DNA of 64,000 nucleotides from Takakia lepidozioides. Lineage: Eukaryota; Streptophyta; Takakiopsida; Takakiales; Takakiaceae. Both the position numbers and the translations under genes were made by a program. Below, piece after piece: positions 23,312 to 34,560 of the stretch. The notes beneath the pieces were generated by a model that was not told the DNA's origin, ran no database searches, and saw only the letters and a list, made by a program, of their open reading frames with translations. The stretch spans positions 63,566,042 to 63,630,041 of the forward strand of contig CM060734.1 of assembly GCA_030704615.1 (NCBI GenBank). Reading direction: 5' to 3'. Positions within the stretch are counted from its first letter, which is position 1. Every line of letters begins with the position of its first letter.

Positions 23312-23329
23312 AAATGCGGCACCGCATTT
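23312..23329. repeat. Single copy of the GGAAATGCGG palindrome
   Basis: AAATGCGGCACCGCATTT, the core of the palindrome that is arrayed at 24980-25515. It lies ~29 bp downstream of the stop of the ParB-like gene, and ~100 bp from where the plus-strand MULE copy ends. It may mark one end of the element. Confidence 0.85.
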
Positions 23330-23357
23330 CGGACGTGGTTGGGAGGGTATGAGTATC

Positions 23358-24932
23358 TTACGAGTTGAGGTCCGCCATGGCATTCTTGAGCAGGGAGGAA
23401 TCTGCGGCCTTCACCTTGAGGATGACACACTCCACCATGTAATGCCAGCCAATGTGCTTGGCATGGTTCTGCTTGATGTACTCCCACCAGACGAGAAGTC
23501 GGTGATTCCCGTCCCACACAAAGAACATTTTACCCGACATATGGCCGAAGTCGGGATCACCCTTCAAGGTTGCCTCGAATTCGTCGTTGCGAGTGTGCCA
23601 GTTGGTATCCCATGTTGACAATTCCTCCACAGTGGGTCCACGAGATTCGCCGTCCTCATTCTCAAGGGAAACGTAGAAGGCTGGCGAACCTAGACGGTAC
23701 CCTTCTCGAAATGCGAACTTGAGCTTATCCACATCTCCGGGAAGTGCCTGCCTGACGATGGGAAGGGAGACCATGCGACAGAGTGGGATTCGAAGAGTCT
23801 GCTGGAATACCCTGCTGCCCAGAACTCTGCCAATGCTACTATGTGTCTCCTCCAACATTGTATCCGCTGCACTTTGGAATTCCTCCGGAGACATTTCTGC
23901 TGGTGGCGGCAGGGGGTGAGCAGCTTGAGCATCCCCAACTGGAGCTGCACTCTGGGGAATCTTTGCGGACAATTGTGCAATTGCAGAGGCCTCCTTCGGG
24001 CCTTCAGTGGTCAGGTCTTCCTCAACTGTGGTCATGTCTTGCTGGGAACGTTGAGAGGCAGCACCCTCCTCCGGTACCAGAGCGACGGTCGATCCCATTG
24101 GCTTCGCTGCAGCAGGTTGGAAATCAAGCAGGAACTGGGCTTCAGCTCGTGGAATCGGTTTTGCGGGAGACTGCTCCGCCCTCCCCCTGATTGCCTTGTG
24201 CTTCCTCATTCTTGCAGGTGAAGGTGTCTGCTGCAATTGAATCTGCTTCATTCGCCTGGGTGGGGGGGAAACGGCCTGGTCCGGTTCAGAAACAAGTTGA
24301 AGGACGGGCTGCTTCTTCTTCGTCTTTGCTGGAGAAGGGCTAGACCCCTGCTGGCAATTCTCCATGACCTTTGAAGGCGAGTCGCTCTCTGGGGCTTTGA
24401 ACTGCAAAGACTTGGCCTTGGAAGCCGTGTCCTTGAAACGCACAGGGCTAGGACCGGGAGGAAGACCCGTGCTCGTGGATCGGCTGGGTGTGCGTGCTGT
24501 AGCTAGCTCCACGCTCTCTGCCTGCGGCTCTTCGGATTCCTGCGATCTCTCCAGCACGTCCACCTTTCCGGTTAGGCATGCAAACATCTTCTGCAATCAA
24601 GTCTCCTAGCATACAGTCTAAGAATTGCAGAAGAAAAATGAGGCGGGTTTTGGTGCACGATCAGCTGGCGAATCCCGAGCTCTCACTGGTGGCTGGGTTG
24701 CCTGTGTGGCCTGCTGCTGCGAGATGGCAATCTCCTCCTGTAGACGCATCTGCTTCCTCCCCTTCGGCATTGGCCTACGTCCGAAGTACAATTTTCGGAG
24801 CTTGCGACGATGTCTCTTCTCTGGTGCACGCACTGCCTCCCTCTCAAGTTCGAGCATAAGAAGAACAGAGACAGGGAAAAGGGGCGAAGAGTGCAGATAG
24901 AAAGGGCGCGAGAGGGGTGACTGAGGAGACAC
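23358..24932 (-). CDS. Element-borne gene with C-terminal ParB/sulfiredoxin-like DGNHR motif
   Basis: Two exons in phase: about 24932 (ATG) to 24687, donor CCA|GTGAGA, and 24590 (acceptor TTGCAG|AAG) to the stop at 23358. The exact start Met is uncertain (24932 or the later one before LELEREAV). The N-terminus is basic (KRHRRKLRKLYFGRR), followed by a long low-complexity Ser/Pro/Lys/Gln-rich middle. The C-terminal ~150 residues look folded: IPLCRMVSLPIVRQALPGD, then FFVWDGNHRLLVWWEYI, close to the D-G-x-H-R signature of ParB/sulfiredoxin-fold proteins. No frame break. It lies between arrays of a long palindrome and next to a MULE-like transposase on the same strand, so it may be an accessory gene of that element, possibly DNA binding. 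Function is not established. Confidence 0.6.
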
Positions 24933-24979
24933 GACAAAAGCAGATGAAACGGCGGTGATGCAGCACTTGGGTTCGAAAG

Positions 24980-25515
24980 GGTTGGCACCGCATTTCGGCC
25001 AGGGTCAGACCTTAATACTCTACAGAACGGAAATGCGGTACCGCATTTCCGTTCTGACTGAAAATCGTCAACAGCGGGAACAGAAATGCGTCGCAACTTC
25101 TGACATTCTAGAACGGAAATGCGGCGCCGCATTTCCGTTTTGTATATGAGGCCTGGAGCTGTGGGACGGAAATGCGGTGCCGCATTTACATCCATGTGAG
25201 ACCTTCAAACTTTCCAGACCGGAAATGCGGCACCGCATTTCCGTTCAGCTGAGACCTCTATACTTTCCCGAACGGAAATATGGCACGGCATTTCCGTTCA
25301 TCAACTAAGGTATGTGAAGGGGGAACGAAAATGCGGTACCGTATTTCCGTTCAACAACTAAGGTATGTGAAGGTGGAACGGAAATGCGGTGCCGCATTTT
25401 CTTCCAAGAAGCACGGATGTGTAGCTTCATGATGGTACTTAACGGAAATGCGGCGCCGCATTCGCATTTTCACTCCAACTCCAAATTTGAACACGTGGAG
25501 CAACGGAATTGCGGC
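24980..25515. repeat. Array of ~10 copies of a 28-30 bp palindrome, ~53-bp spacing
   Basis: The consensus half-site is GAACGGAAATGCGG, repeated in reverse after a variable centre (TA, CG, TG or CA). Copies centre near 25040 (perfect, 25025-25054), 25125 (perfect, 25112-25139), 25177, 25231, 25284, 25338, 25390 and 25456, with half or decayed copies near 24990, 25090 and 25510. From the second on, spacing is about 52-65 bp. The linkers share TAAGGTATGTGAAGG-type sequence in places. Confidence 0.93.
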
Positions 25516-25589
25516 ACATGTCTGCACTCTATCTGACTGAAGTGGCATGAGGCGGCGCGGCCTCATGAGTTGTGGAATTACACCGGAGT

Positions 25590-28500
25590 CTCTTTAGGAA
25601 CACGTAGTACAGATGCTTGCAAGGGCAGTATGATGCCCCCTTGTTCGCCATGATCTAAAAGTCGGTGCAATTGCAGGTGGGTAATTCTGAAATGGTGATG
25701 GTGTACACCTCATTGCGAACTGCTGAGCCTGCCGTGGCCATCTGATACACACGCCCAAAGCCTGGTGGGGGCACTTCTGTCAAGCTTTGGATTGTACAGT
25801 TCATCCGAAGTGCATTCCCCATCCTCGTGTCGTTCACTTTTGAGGGAGGTCGCCGCCTCTTCGGTTTCCCCCAACGGTGTGTAGGATGCTTAGAGTTGTC
25901 GGGTCCCATTGTTCTTGCTCTCACAGGGGTCGGTGGTGGAGGCTGTGGAAGCGGAAATGGTTGTCTGGGGACGTCAGTGCGCTGCACCATCCGAAATCCT
26001 GCGGCGGTAAGGGCGTCGGCCTCAACCTGACTCAGATCGCAGCCTGGTTCCACCGGCCACACCGGGGGAGCCTCTGGCATTGTTTGTATGCCGTACTTGG
26101 GCTTTCCATACACGTAAGTCATAATGTCGTGCCTGCAGAACCAGAACTGGGTGGTTGTCGCCTCCGCAAACTTTGCATGGACAAATCTTCCTGTAAAAGT
26201 AGGAGCAGGGACAGCACCATCTGGATTCCTCCTTATCGTCTCTAAACAACGTTGCCGTGTATCCACTCAAATTGCGGAACACCTGCCTCGAAACGACGGC
26301 TTTGTGCGAGCAATTCTCCACTGTGACGCAGACACCATCGTCTCCACAATGGCTTGGCCATACTGCATAACAGCGAGCGGAATCTGGGGCAAGTGAGCGG
26401 TGGGAATTTCTCGCACGGATTCCCCGCTTGAAGGCGATGGCGATCTGGAATTTCTTGGGCTTCCACTGCTGGAAGACACATTGTGCGGCAACATGACGGG
26501 CCCTCGAGGTGCTGTCCGAATGTTCCTGTCGGATCTCCAGGAATCTTCTTCGCACCCGGGTTCCTCTTCAATCCTCCGCCTCACAGGGCGAGTACGGACG
26601 TCCCCCTCTAGGTGTTCACCTCTGCGGTGCAGAGGCGTCCCTTTGATCTTCTCTCGCAATGCTGTCGTCCATTTCAGTGGATTCTTCGACCTCGAAGCTG
26701 TTCGCACCAACAATTCCTCCCTGTCCGGCCCAAAGCCCCATTGTTTCCCGCTCAGGAACTTATAGTACGTGGCTTGCTGCATGATTGCTCTGTCGATGTC
26801 CTCCGTTGTGGCCATCACTACGTCCACCAGATGTGGGCAGAAGACGCTCGCCAGGAGGAGTGCACTGATTCTGCCATATTCGTGTTCGGCATGTCCGTGT
26901 CGGAATCCAAGCACCGCTCCTACAAGGACACAGACAATGGTGAGGAACCAATGGAAAGGTCCGTAATACAAAGACAATTGCACGAAAATGACAGGATCAT
27001 ACCTCCCGCATGTTCTGTCTGAACTGTCGATACCAGAAATGCCACCACCCCAACCAGCTGTGCAAGGCTCCCAGATTGGTTGTCTCCACTGCACCTGACG
27101 TGTTCCACCAAGCCTCGATGATAGCAAACTTAACCTCCGCGTCATCAAATGTGGGTGCATCCTTCCACGCCGTACAAAGGACACGGTGTTCAGCCTGGAA
27201 TGAGCTAGCAACAAATTTGGTAGTGTAGTGGGATAGACTCTGCATCCAATGGAATCCACAGGATCTCTCTTTCCCCTCCATTGGCACATTGGGGTCCTCA
27301 CCGTACACACGCCGCACCGCTGCCCAGTTGGCCTGAGCGTTGTCTGCCATGAATCCCCTGAAATTGGGCTCTGGCAATCTCGCCTTTGCCATCTGCTCGT
27401 TTATGCCCTCCCACAAATGCATCTCCGACTGTGTGTCCTCCCCTTTCATCTCGCAGATTGCAATTGTCATGAGCCTCTTGGAGTGATAGTCATAAACATG
27501 CGCACCCATAGTCACCCACTGATGGTTTGTAATTCGCTTGATGTGATCAAGCATCACCCAAGCATTCGACAGGTTTCCAGTTGTCATGCGAGTGACCAAG
27601 TCGACTCCACTCCCAGGCCCACACGTCGACATTTTAAAAATGTAACAACGATCGGATTCGCTTCCTTGCCTTGGAAACCTGCTACCTTGGATGTAGTCAT
27701 ATCCAGTCATTCGTTTCACCTCCAGGATTGAGTGCATGTCCGACCCCCGGCCGAACTCCTGCTTGCAAGATACGGATGTGATTCCGCACATTCGGACTAC
27801 AAACGTGCGAGACGGACTCCAACAGGTCAAGCATCTCCTGTTCGTTCAAGGGCACTCGGTCGGAACCATCTTCAGACATGATTTTTCCAAGAGCAATCTT
27901 GTGGGCTGCCTTCAGCTGAATCTGCTTTGGTCTTGCTCCGGGGCTCAATTTCACCTCCTCTTTTATGATGTCGTGTGCTTCCTGCACAGCCTCACGCATG
28001 TTGCCTCTCGCCAAGGGGTGGCAGTGGACCCCAACGTGTATGCAAGCTCTAGTCAAGTCCGGGAGCAAATGGATAACGTAATATTGCTTGGCTCTGCACA
28101 TGGACATGCACGTCGGTGGTTCTTTGCAATGTGCGCACTTGAAAGTACCCACAGGAGCTTGGCTGGAGACAATGAAAGGATGATGCGTTGTGCCAGTCCA
28201 ATCCGTCTCGTTTCTCCGCCCTCCTTTGGAAAGAAAGTGGAAGCAGGCGGGATTCAGGCATCTCAGCTTCCCCGCACAGAGGACGTATCGTACACGAACA
28301 CCATCAACAATTTTTGTGCTACTGGTCTTCGTCACACACCAGGGGTGTCCGTCATGCTTCCGATCCATGTCTGTTAACATCCCTAAGGCTTTGTTTGAGG
28401 AAGTGACAGGTGGAAACTCGAAGATGACATTGCCATCGACTTCGGGAGGCAGATACGTTACCTTCCTGACCGGAAATTTGGCATAGTCGAGAGCAGCCAG

Positions 28501-29301
28501 CTCGGAGCGAGAACCATCGAGGTGATGTTGCCGTAGGAGCTGCACAATGGACCGGGTTGGAGTTAGGCTCGAGAGTACATGCGTAGCACCTGCAGAGACG
28601 TCCATGTCGGATTTGAACGACCGTGTGGAGGACATGGGGACCTCAATGCACTCATCTTCATTGTCGGAAATGTCGAATATGTCCACACGAGAAGCTATGG
28701 AGGGTCTTGACGGTCCAGGTCGGGAATGATTATCGTTGCATACCTCTGTGTTGGCAGTGGCCACCTCTCGGTTTCCGGACTCCTTTGTGGATGGTGTGGG
28801 CAGCGACTGATTCGGAAAGGGAATGGGCATTCCCACAGCTCGGTAGAGGATGGTGTCTGATGGGGGTACGTGCCATTCGATTCCGCAACCTCCGTCGTTA
28901 CCTAGCACGACAATGGTCTCGTCAACCTGTCCAGGAACATCCTTCCTTTCTTCTTCCAAGTAAACTATGCCCGGTTTGAGCTTGAATTTAGAACAAAGGT
29001 AAGTTTCAGTCACTCTGCAAAGTCCTCCCTCGTTTGGGATCCAGGCTCTCCCAAGTTGCGGAGGACAGCAAACTATAGCGTAGGAATTCGGAGCCATCGA
29101 AGACCGCACGAAGTTGGCAAGTGCGAGGTTCAGTATAGCGACAGACGAAGGCTCACAGGCACCATGCGGAGTCCATCGACGATTGGAAGTCGCACATTGA
29201 AGTGGAAAGTATAGTTTCAAGCTACATGCATGAAGGTGGGAGGTGTGATTCCATAGCCAGTAAGTTAGACAATGAAGGCCGAATCGGCGACGAAATAACA
29301 T
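25590..29301 (-). pseudogene. MULE-like transposase with SWIM zinc finger (degraded)
   Basis: Order from 29301 downward: an N-terminal region; a Cys-rich zinc-binding region (CLNPACFHF…FKCAHCKEPPTC) near 28130-28260; a conserved linker (GARPKQIQLKAAHKIAL); the transposase core (GYDYIQGSRF, MTIAICEMKGEDTQSEM, FRGFMADNAQANWAAVRRVYG, CGFHWMQSL) at 27780-27150; an intron near 27000 (GAG|GTATGA); a low-complexity region; and a SWIM finger (CNC…CPCKHL) at about 25660-25595. Lesions: a one-base frameshift at about 27787, an in-frame TGA at 26267-26269 and a TAG at about 25652 between the two halves of the SWIM motif. The DDE assignment is inferred. A second, truncated copy is at 22060-23215. Confidence 0.8.
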
Positions 29302-29479
29302 CTCCTGACAGTTTCTCCTGAGGGTGGATCCAGCAGTATTCTCGGTAAGGACAGGAGCGTTTGCACTGACAAGTGCCAGGACTGTTAGTTAAAACGGTCA
29401 GACAACCTAGTTGTGCTCATCAAGACTGGCCGCAATTATGTTGTTTCGGAAAAATGCAACCCATTCAGGTTCAACATGA

Positions 29480-29740
29480 GGAAATGAGGTTTCAGATTTC
29501 CGTCCGGAGTGATTCTTTTGATTGCTGCGTATTGCGTCTTGGTCATGCACCAGGGCGATGGAAATTTGGCACCGAGTTTCCGTCCGGGGGAAACCTTTAC
29601 ACTCTCCAGATCCGAAATGCGGTAAGGCATTTCCATCCAGCAAGCACAGTATGTGAAGGTGGAACGGAAATGCGGTACCGCATTTCCGTTCCGATTGAGA
29701 ATCATGAACAAAGGGAACAGAAATGCAGCACCGCATTTCC
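29480..29740. repeat. Second palindrome array, cut by the assembly gap
   Basis: Diverged to perfect copies of the same palindrome at about 29495, 29570, 29620, 29674 (GGAACGGAAATGCGG…CCGCATTTCC) and 29730. Spacing is again ~53 bp. It lies upstream of the transposase start, so the array flanks the transposase on both sides. The known sequence stops inside the last copy. Confidence 0.9.
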
Positions 29741-30240
29741 NNNNNNNNNNNNNNNNNNNNNNNNNNNNNNNNNNNNNNNNNNNNNNNNNNNNNNNNNNNN
29801 NNNNNNNNNNNNNNNNNNNNNNNNNNNNNNNNNNNNNNNNNNNNNNNNNNNNNNNNNNNNNNNNNNNNNNNNNNNNNNNNNNNNNNNNNNNNNNNNNNNN
29901 NNNNNNNNNNNNNNNNNNNNNNNNNNNNNNNNNNNNNNNNNNNNNNNNNNNNNNNNNNNNNNNNNNNNNNNNNNNNNNNNNNNNNNNNNNNNNNNNNNNN
30001 NNNNNNNNNNNNNNNNNNNNNNNNNNNNNNNNNNNNNNNNNNNNNNNNNNNNNNNNNNNNNNNNNNNNNNNNNNNNNNNNNNNNNNNNNNNNNNNNNNNN
30101 NNNNNNNNNNNNNNNNNNNNNNNNNNNNNNNNNNNNNNNNNNNNNNNNNNNNNNNNNNNNNNNNNNNNNNNNNNNNNNNNNNNNNNNNNNNNNNNNNNNN
30201 NNNNNNNNNNNNNNNNNNNNNNNNNNNNNNNNNNNNNNNN
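29741..30240. other. Assembly gap (500 N)
   Basis: Exactly 500 undetermined bases, which begin inside the palindrome array and end inside a gypsy reverse transcriptase. The true length is probably unknown. Confidence 0.99.
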
Positions 30241-32890
30241 GGTCTCAACAAAGTCATAATCAAGAATCGTTATCCGTTGCCGCTGATTTCTGGGCTTCTC
30301 GACCAGCTGGGACGAGTGAAGATTTTCATCAAAATCGACTTGAGAGGAGCTTATAACCTTGTACGGATAAAAGAATGAGACGAATGGAAAACAACTTTTC
30401 GAACAAGGTATGGACATTTTGAATACAGTGTTATGCCTTTCGGTCTTACAAATGCTCCAGCAAGTTTCCAACATATGATGAATGACATCTTTCGAGAATT
30501 TTTGGATGACTTTGTAGTCATCTATTTGGACGACATTTGATATTTTCACAGAACGAAGAAGAACATGGCCGCCATGTACGCCTTGTCCTTGATAAATTAA
30601 GAGAAAGAGGACTATATGCCAAGTTGGAGAAATGTATTTTCCATCAATCTGAGGTCGAATTTCTGGGCTACATTATTTCCGACAAAGGCGTCTTTATGGA
30701 TCAGAAGAAAATACAAACCATCATCGAGTGGATTAAACCAACTTCGGTCCGAGATGTACAATGTTTTCTGGGTTTTGCATATTTCTATAGAATCTTCATC
30801 AATGACTACTCCAAAATTGCTGCACCATTGATACGACTCATAGAGAATGACAAATTTGTATGGGACGAGAAGGCTAATCAGGCATTTGAAAGGCTGAAGC
30901 AGACATTTACAACAACTCCAATACTGGTACATGCAGACCCATCTAAACCATTCTTCTTAGAAGCAGATGCATCGGACTTTGCACTTGGCGTGGTACTCTC
31001 ACAATACGGTACATATGGCCGACTCCACCCTGTTGGTTTTCGTTCTCACAAATTTTCCGCTGCGGAGAGCAATTATGAGATCCATGACAAAGAATTTCTA
31101 GTGATTATCGATGCTTTTGAGGAGTGCGTCATCTATTGGAGGGAGCTAAACATCAGGTCACTGTCTATACCGATCACAAAAACCTCGAATATTTTATGAG
31201 TGCTCGTGTTTTGAATCGACGTCAAGTGAGATGAGAGTATGTCACTAGTAAGGTTTGATTTTGTTATTATCTACCGTCCCGGACATCTTCAAGGAAAACC
31301 AGATGCTCTTTCTTGACGATCATATCTTGCGCCAAAGGAAGGAGATGCAACTTTTGACCAACAGAAATCCATCATCTTGAAACCACCAAATTTCCAATTG
31401 AATATGCTATCCATGTCCACCTATGACGATGCGAGATCATAAAGGAGATTCAGAAAGCACGAAGAGCGACCAATTCGCTATGACACTACGAAGTCAACTA
31501 AATCGACCTCGAGACAACCTACATGTTACAAACGACTTCGAGTTCAAAGATGATTTACTTTATTTCAAGGGACTTCTCTATGTACCTCCAGGACCTACAC
31601 GACTTCGAATTCTTCAAACATGTCATGATCTTCCGGCTACAAGACATTTCGGCTTCAACAAAACAATGGAATTGATATCCATGGACTATTGGTGGCCGCG
31701 CAGATGTGGAAACTCGTGAAAGAATTTATAAAATCTTGCGACACGTGTGCTAGAGTGAAGGGACCACGACATCGACCTTACGGCCTTCTTCAACCATTAT
31801 CCATTCCCAAGGGTCCATGGTCGTCCGTGTCTATGGACTTTATTACGGACCTTCCAATCTCCAAGACCACTGATTCAATCCTTGTTATTGTAGATCGTTT
31901 TACGAAGATGACACATTTCATTCCATGTAATAAGACAGTTACCGGCGAGGAAACTGCAAGACTCTTCCTCAATAATATCTACCGCATTCATGGACTCCCA
32001 AAGGACATCGTATCTGATCGAGGACCACAGTTCATATCAAATTTCTGGAGGGATTATCTCACATATTGGATACTAAGATCAACCTTTCTACAGCTAATCA
32101 TCCACAGACTGATGGTCAAACCGAACGTGTAAACCAGATTTTGGAGCAGTATCTTCGTGTACGATCAATTATCACCAAGATAATTGGACGGACCTTCTGT
32201 CATTGGCTGAGTTTGCCTACAACAACGCTATACATTCTTCGACCCAGCAAACTCCACTTTTCTCCAATTATGGTCATTATCCTCGAGCAATCCTTTCCAC
32301 ATGAAGACTGTTGGAAGCTTTGCTGCAGAAAACCTTGCTACTCATCTTGCTACGATTCACAAGGAGCTTACATTCCACCTCGCCGAAGCTCAAAAACAAT
32401 ACAAGGAGTATGCAGATCAACGTCGCCAACTCCAACCCCAGTTCAAGGTCAGAGATCGTGTGTGGCTTCTTCGACGGGACATACAAACCTCGCGACCATC
32501 AAAGCCTGGGCCCATTCAAAATTATTCGACAAATAAATCCGGTCAGTTTTCGGCTTGAATTCCCACGAAGTATGCGCATCCATCCAGTCTTTCATGTTTC
32601 ATTATTGGAGTTGTATCATCCATCGAATATTCCAGGGAGAGTTTCCGTACCACCTCCACCAATCGAAGACAACATCAGGAAATTGAGTATGAAGTCGACG
32701 AAGTCCTAGACTCTCGCATCAAGTATAAACATCTTGAGTATTTCGTACATTGGTAAGGCTACGACATCAGCAAACGAACGTGGAACCTTCATCCAACCTC
32801 GCCAATGCATCTGACAAAGTCCAAGAGTTTCATCAACGATATCCAGCTAAGCCCCGAGCTACACGTTAATAAGACGTCACAACGATGATG
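30241..32890 (+). pseudogene. Chromovirus (Ty3/gypsy with chromodomain) pol remnant
   Basis: From the gap onward: reverse transcriptase ([36 protein letters not shown] at ~30515), connection (FLGYIISDKGV), RNase H (FLEADASDFALGVVLSQ at ~30955), integrase zinc region (HDLPATRHFGFNKT), integrase core ([39 protein letters not shown]), the GPY-like region ([21 protein letters not shown] at ~32550) and a C-terminal chromodomain ([19 protein letters not shown] near 32700). Stops or shifts near 30378, 30540, 31197, 32085, 32300 and 32755 disrupt it. The 5' half is in or beyond the gap. Confidence 0.92.
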
Positions 32891-33473
32891 TCAGCCAACT
32901 TAGCTTCAAGATGAAGACTCCGCATTCAATGTACCTGATACACGCTAGAGAGGGATGAACACACACATCAGTATATATAGCTACACTTCAGCACTCTTGC
33001 ATCTTGTATTGGCAGTATGAAGTCGCAGGAACCAGATACATTAGAGTTGTCGCTTACCCAGCTACCAGATCAGCCATTCCGACTCTCACGACCTTAAACA
33101 TCACGCCGACGCTCTCGAGACGATGGGCCACCAATGCGACGCGTACTTCTTCGTCTGGACCCCGTACGACGGCATGTGGAGCCTACTCGAAGTCTGATAA
33201 TTCTGTTGGAGGTTGAGGCTTCGGACCTAGGGGGCAATGAAATCATGTTTGAAGGCAGTTTCGAAAATCAGAATGCTCAAATCACTGCGTGGTCCCAAGT
33301 TCAAGGTGTTGGACACTATCGATGGTTGCAGGGACCTATAAATCATTTGAGTCAAGAACGAAGAGTCGAATACTTGGCAAGTATCATTCGTCGGATTTTG
33401 GATTTTCTCCAACACTAAGCAAGTCCAAGATTTTATCCTCACTCCTCGAGGAACTCGGCGCTAGAGGAGGGGG

Positions 33474-34100
33474 TGATGTCACGGACATAGCCCAGAAGAA
33501 CTTACCAGAAATAAATACCAGAAATTACCAAGTTATCATGTTACCGAAAGTTACCATGATTTATCATGATCTACCATGATTTACCATTACTTACCAAGTT
33601 ACCGGGAGTTTACCAAATTACCAAGAGTAACTTGGGAAACTACTCAGGAAGCTTCCTTTGGAGGAAACTTCTCCTCAATCAAGATACCTCATTTGTTTAA
33701 GGAAGTTTCTCCATCAAGAAACTTTTGTTTAATCTTAGAAACTTCTCTTTACAAGCCACCTCCATATGGGAAGCTTCTTAAGGAAGTTTCTTAGTAGCCA
33801 ATATATATAGGAGGCGAGACTGGACACTCTTCAGTCCGCCAACACCAGTTCAAGCTACTCTTGTTTCCAATTCCCAGTACTCAGTCCAGTTCTCAGTACC
33901 CTTAGCCCAGTTTCCAATATCTGGTACTCCAGTCTAGTTTCCAGTATCTGGTACTCCAGTCCAGTCCAATATCTGGTACTCATTTCAGTCGTGTTCCAAT
34001 ATCTTGTACTCTGTGTTCATTGTTATAATAGATCGTCTTGATTCTTATTTGACTTATCGTGCATTCGGGTCACACGTCGCACGGCTTGACTTCTTGTCTA
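33474..34100 (+). mobile_element. Probable 3' LTR of the chromovirus
   Basis: A polypurine stretch (AGAGGAGGGGG, 33463-33473) is followed by TGATGTCACGG, a typical gypsy LTR start. The U3-like part has TTACCA repeats, then GAAnnTTC inverted pairs, then a TATA-like ATATATATAG at 33801. Repeats of a TCTGGTACTC motif follow at 33915-33985. The 3' boundary is not fixed, because the 5' LTR for comparison is missing. Confidence 0.6.
33648..33790 (+). promoter_or_regulatory. Cluster of heat-shock-element-like sites upstream of the LTR TATA box
   Basis: Six perfect GAAnnTTC units at 33648, 33664, 33702, 33738, 33770 and 33783, plus GAAACTTT at 33718, all within 143 bp. The last ends 11 bp before ATATATATAG. 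GAAnnTTC is the core of the heat-shock factor site. Confidence 0.6.
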
Positions 34101-34363
34101 GCCTTGTATCTCTAGTCTTATCTCTTAGTTCAGTCATGTTTTCGTCTTGACACGAACCTCTTTTTGAAGGTGGGGCATATAAGTTTTCCAACTAGGGGTT
34201 GAGACTTGACCCTATGTTTGTGAGTGCTTTGAGCGCATGCTTGCCCATAGTGAGCAAGATTTTTGTCGCTAAACAAGGAGGAGCAAACATAAAAAAGCTT
34301 ACGGTTGGAGCGAAAGTGCCTCATTCTTCAATTAGAGAACCTTATCTCGTGAGGGCGAGAGTC

Positions 34364-34560
34364 CTTGCATAAGACATAATAGTCTTATAGCATCCCTTTA
34401 GGCACGATAGGCGCACTTTGTATGCATTTGTCTTGGTTTTCGTTGCATTTGTATTTGGGTCCGAACCGGCCCCCCTTAAAATTTACTGTTTTTTTCCAGT
34501 ATTTTTTCTACTTTTTGTTACCTTTGCAAGCCTTTGTTGACCACCTTGAACCCTAAACCC
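34364..34560 (-). mobile_element. 3' end (polypurine tract and LTR start) of an Athila/Tat-like gypsy element
   Basis: Read on the minus strand: telomere-like (GGGTTTAGGGTTTAGGG), a spacer, AAATTTTAAGGGGGGCC (polypurine tract, ~34470-34485), then the conserved start of an LTR-like sequence. The same ~200 bp occurs in the opposite orientation at 63790-64000 with high identity. Confidence 0.65.

Noticed and set aside
24980-25515. A CRISPR-like array (regular ~53-bp spacing, palindromic repeats)
   Set aside because: Eukaryotic nuclear context, spacers are not unique in a CRISPR manner, repeats vary at the centre and no cas genes are present.
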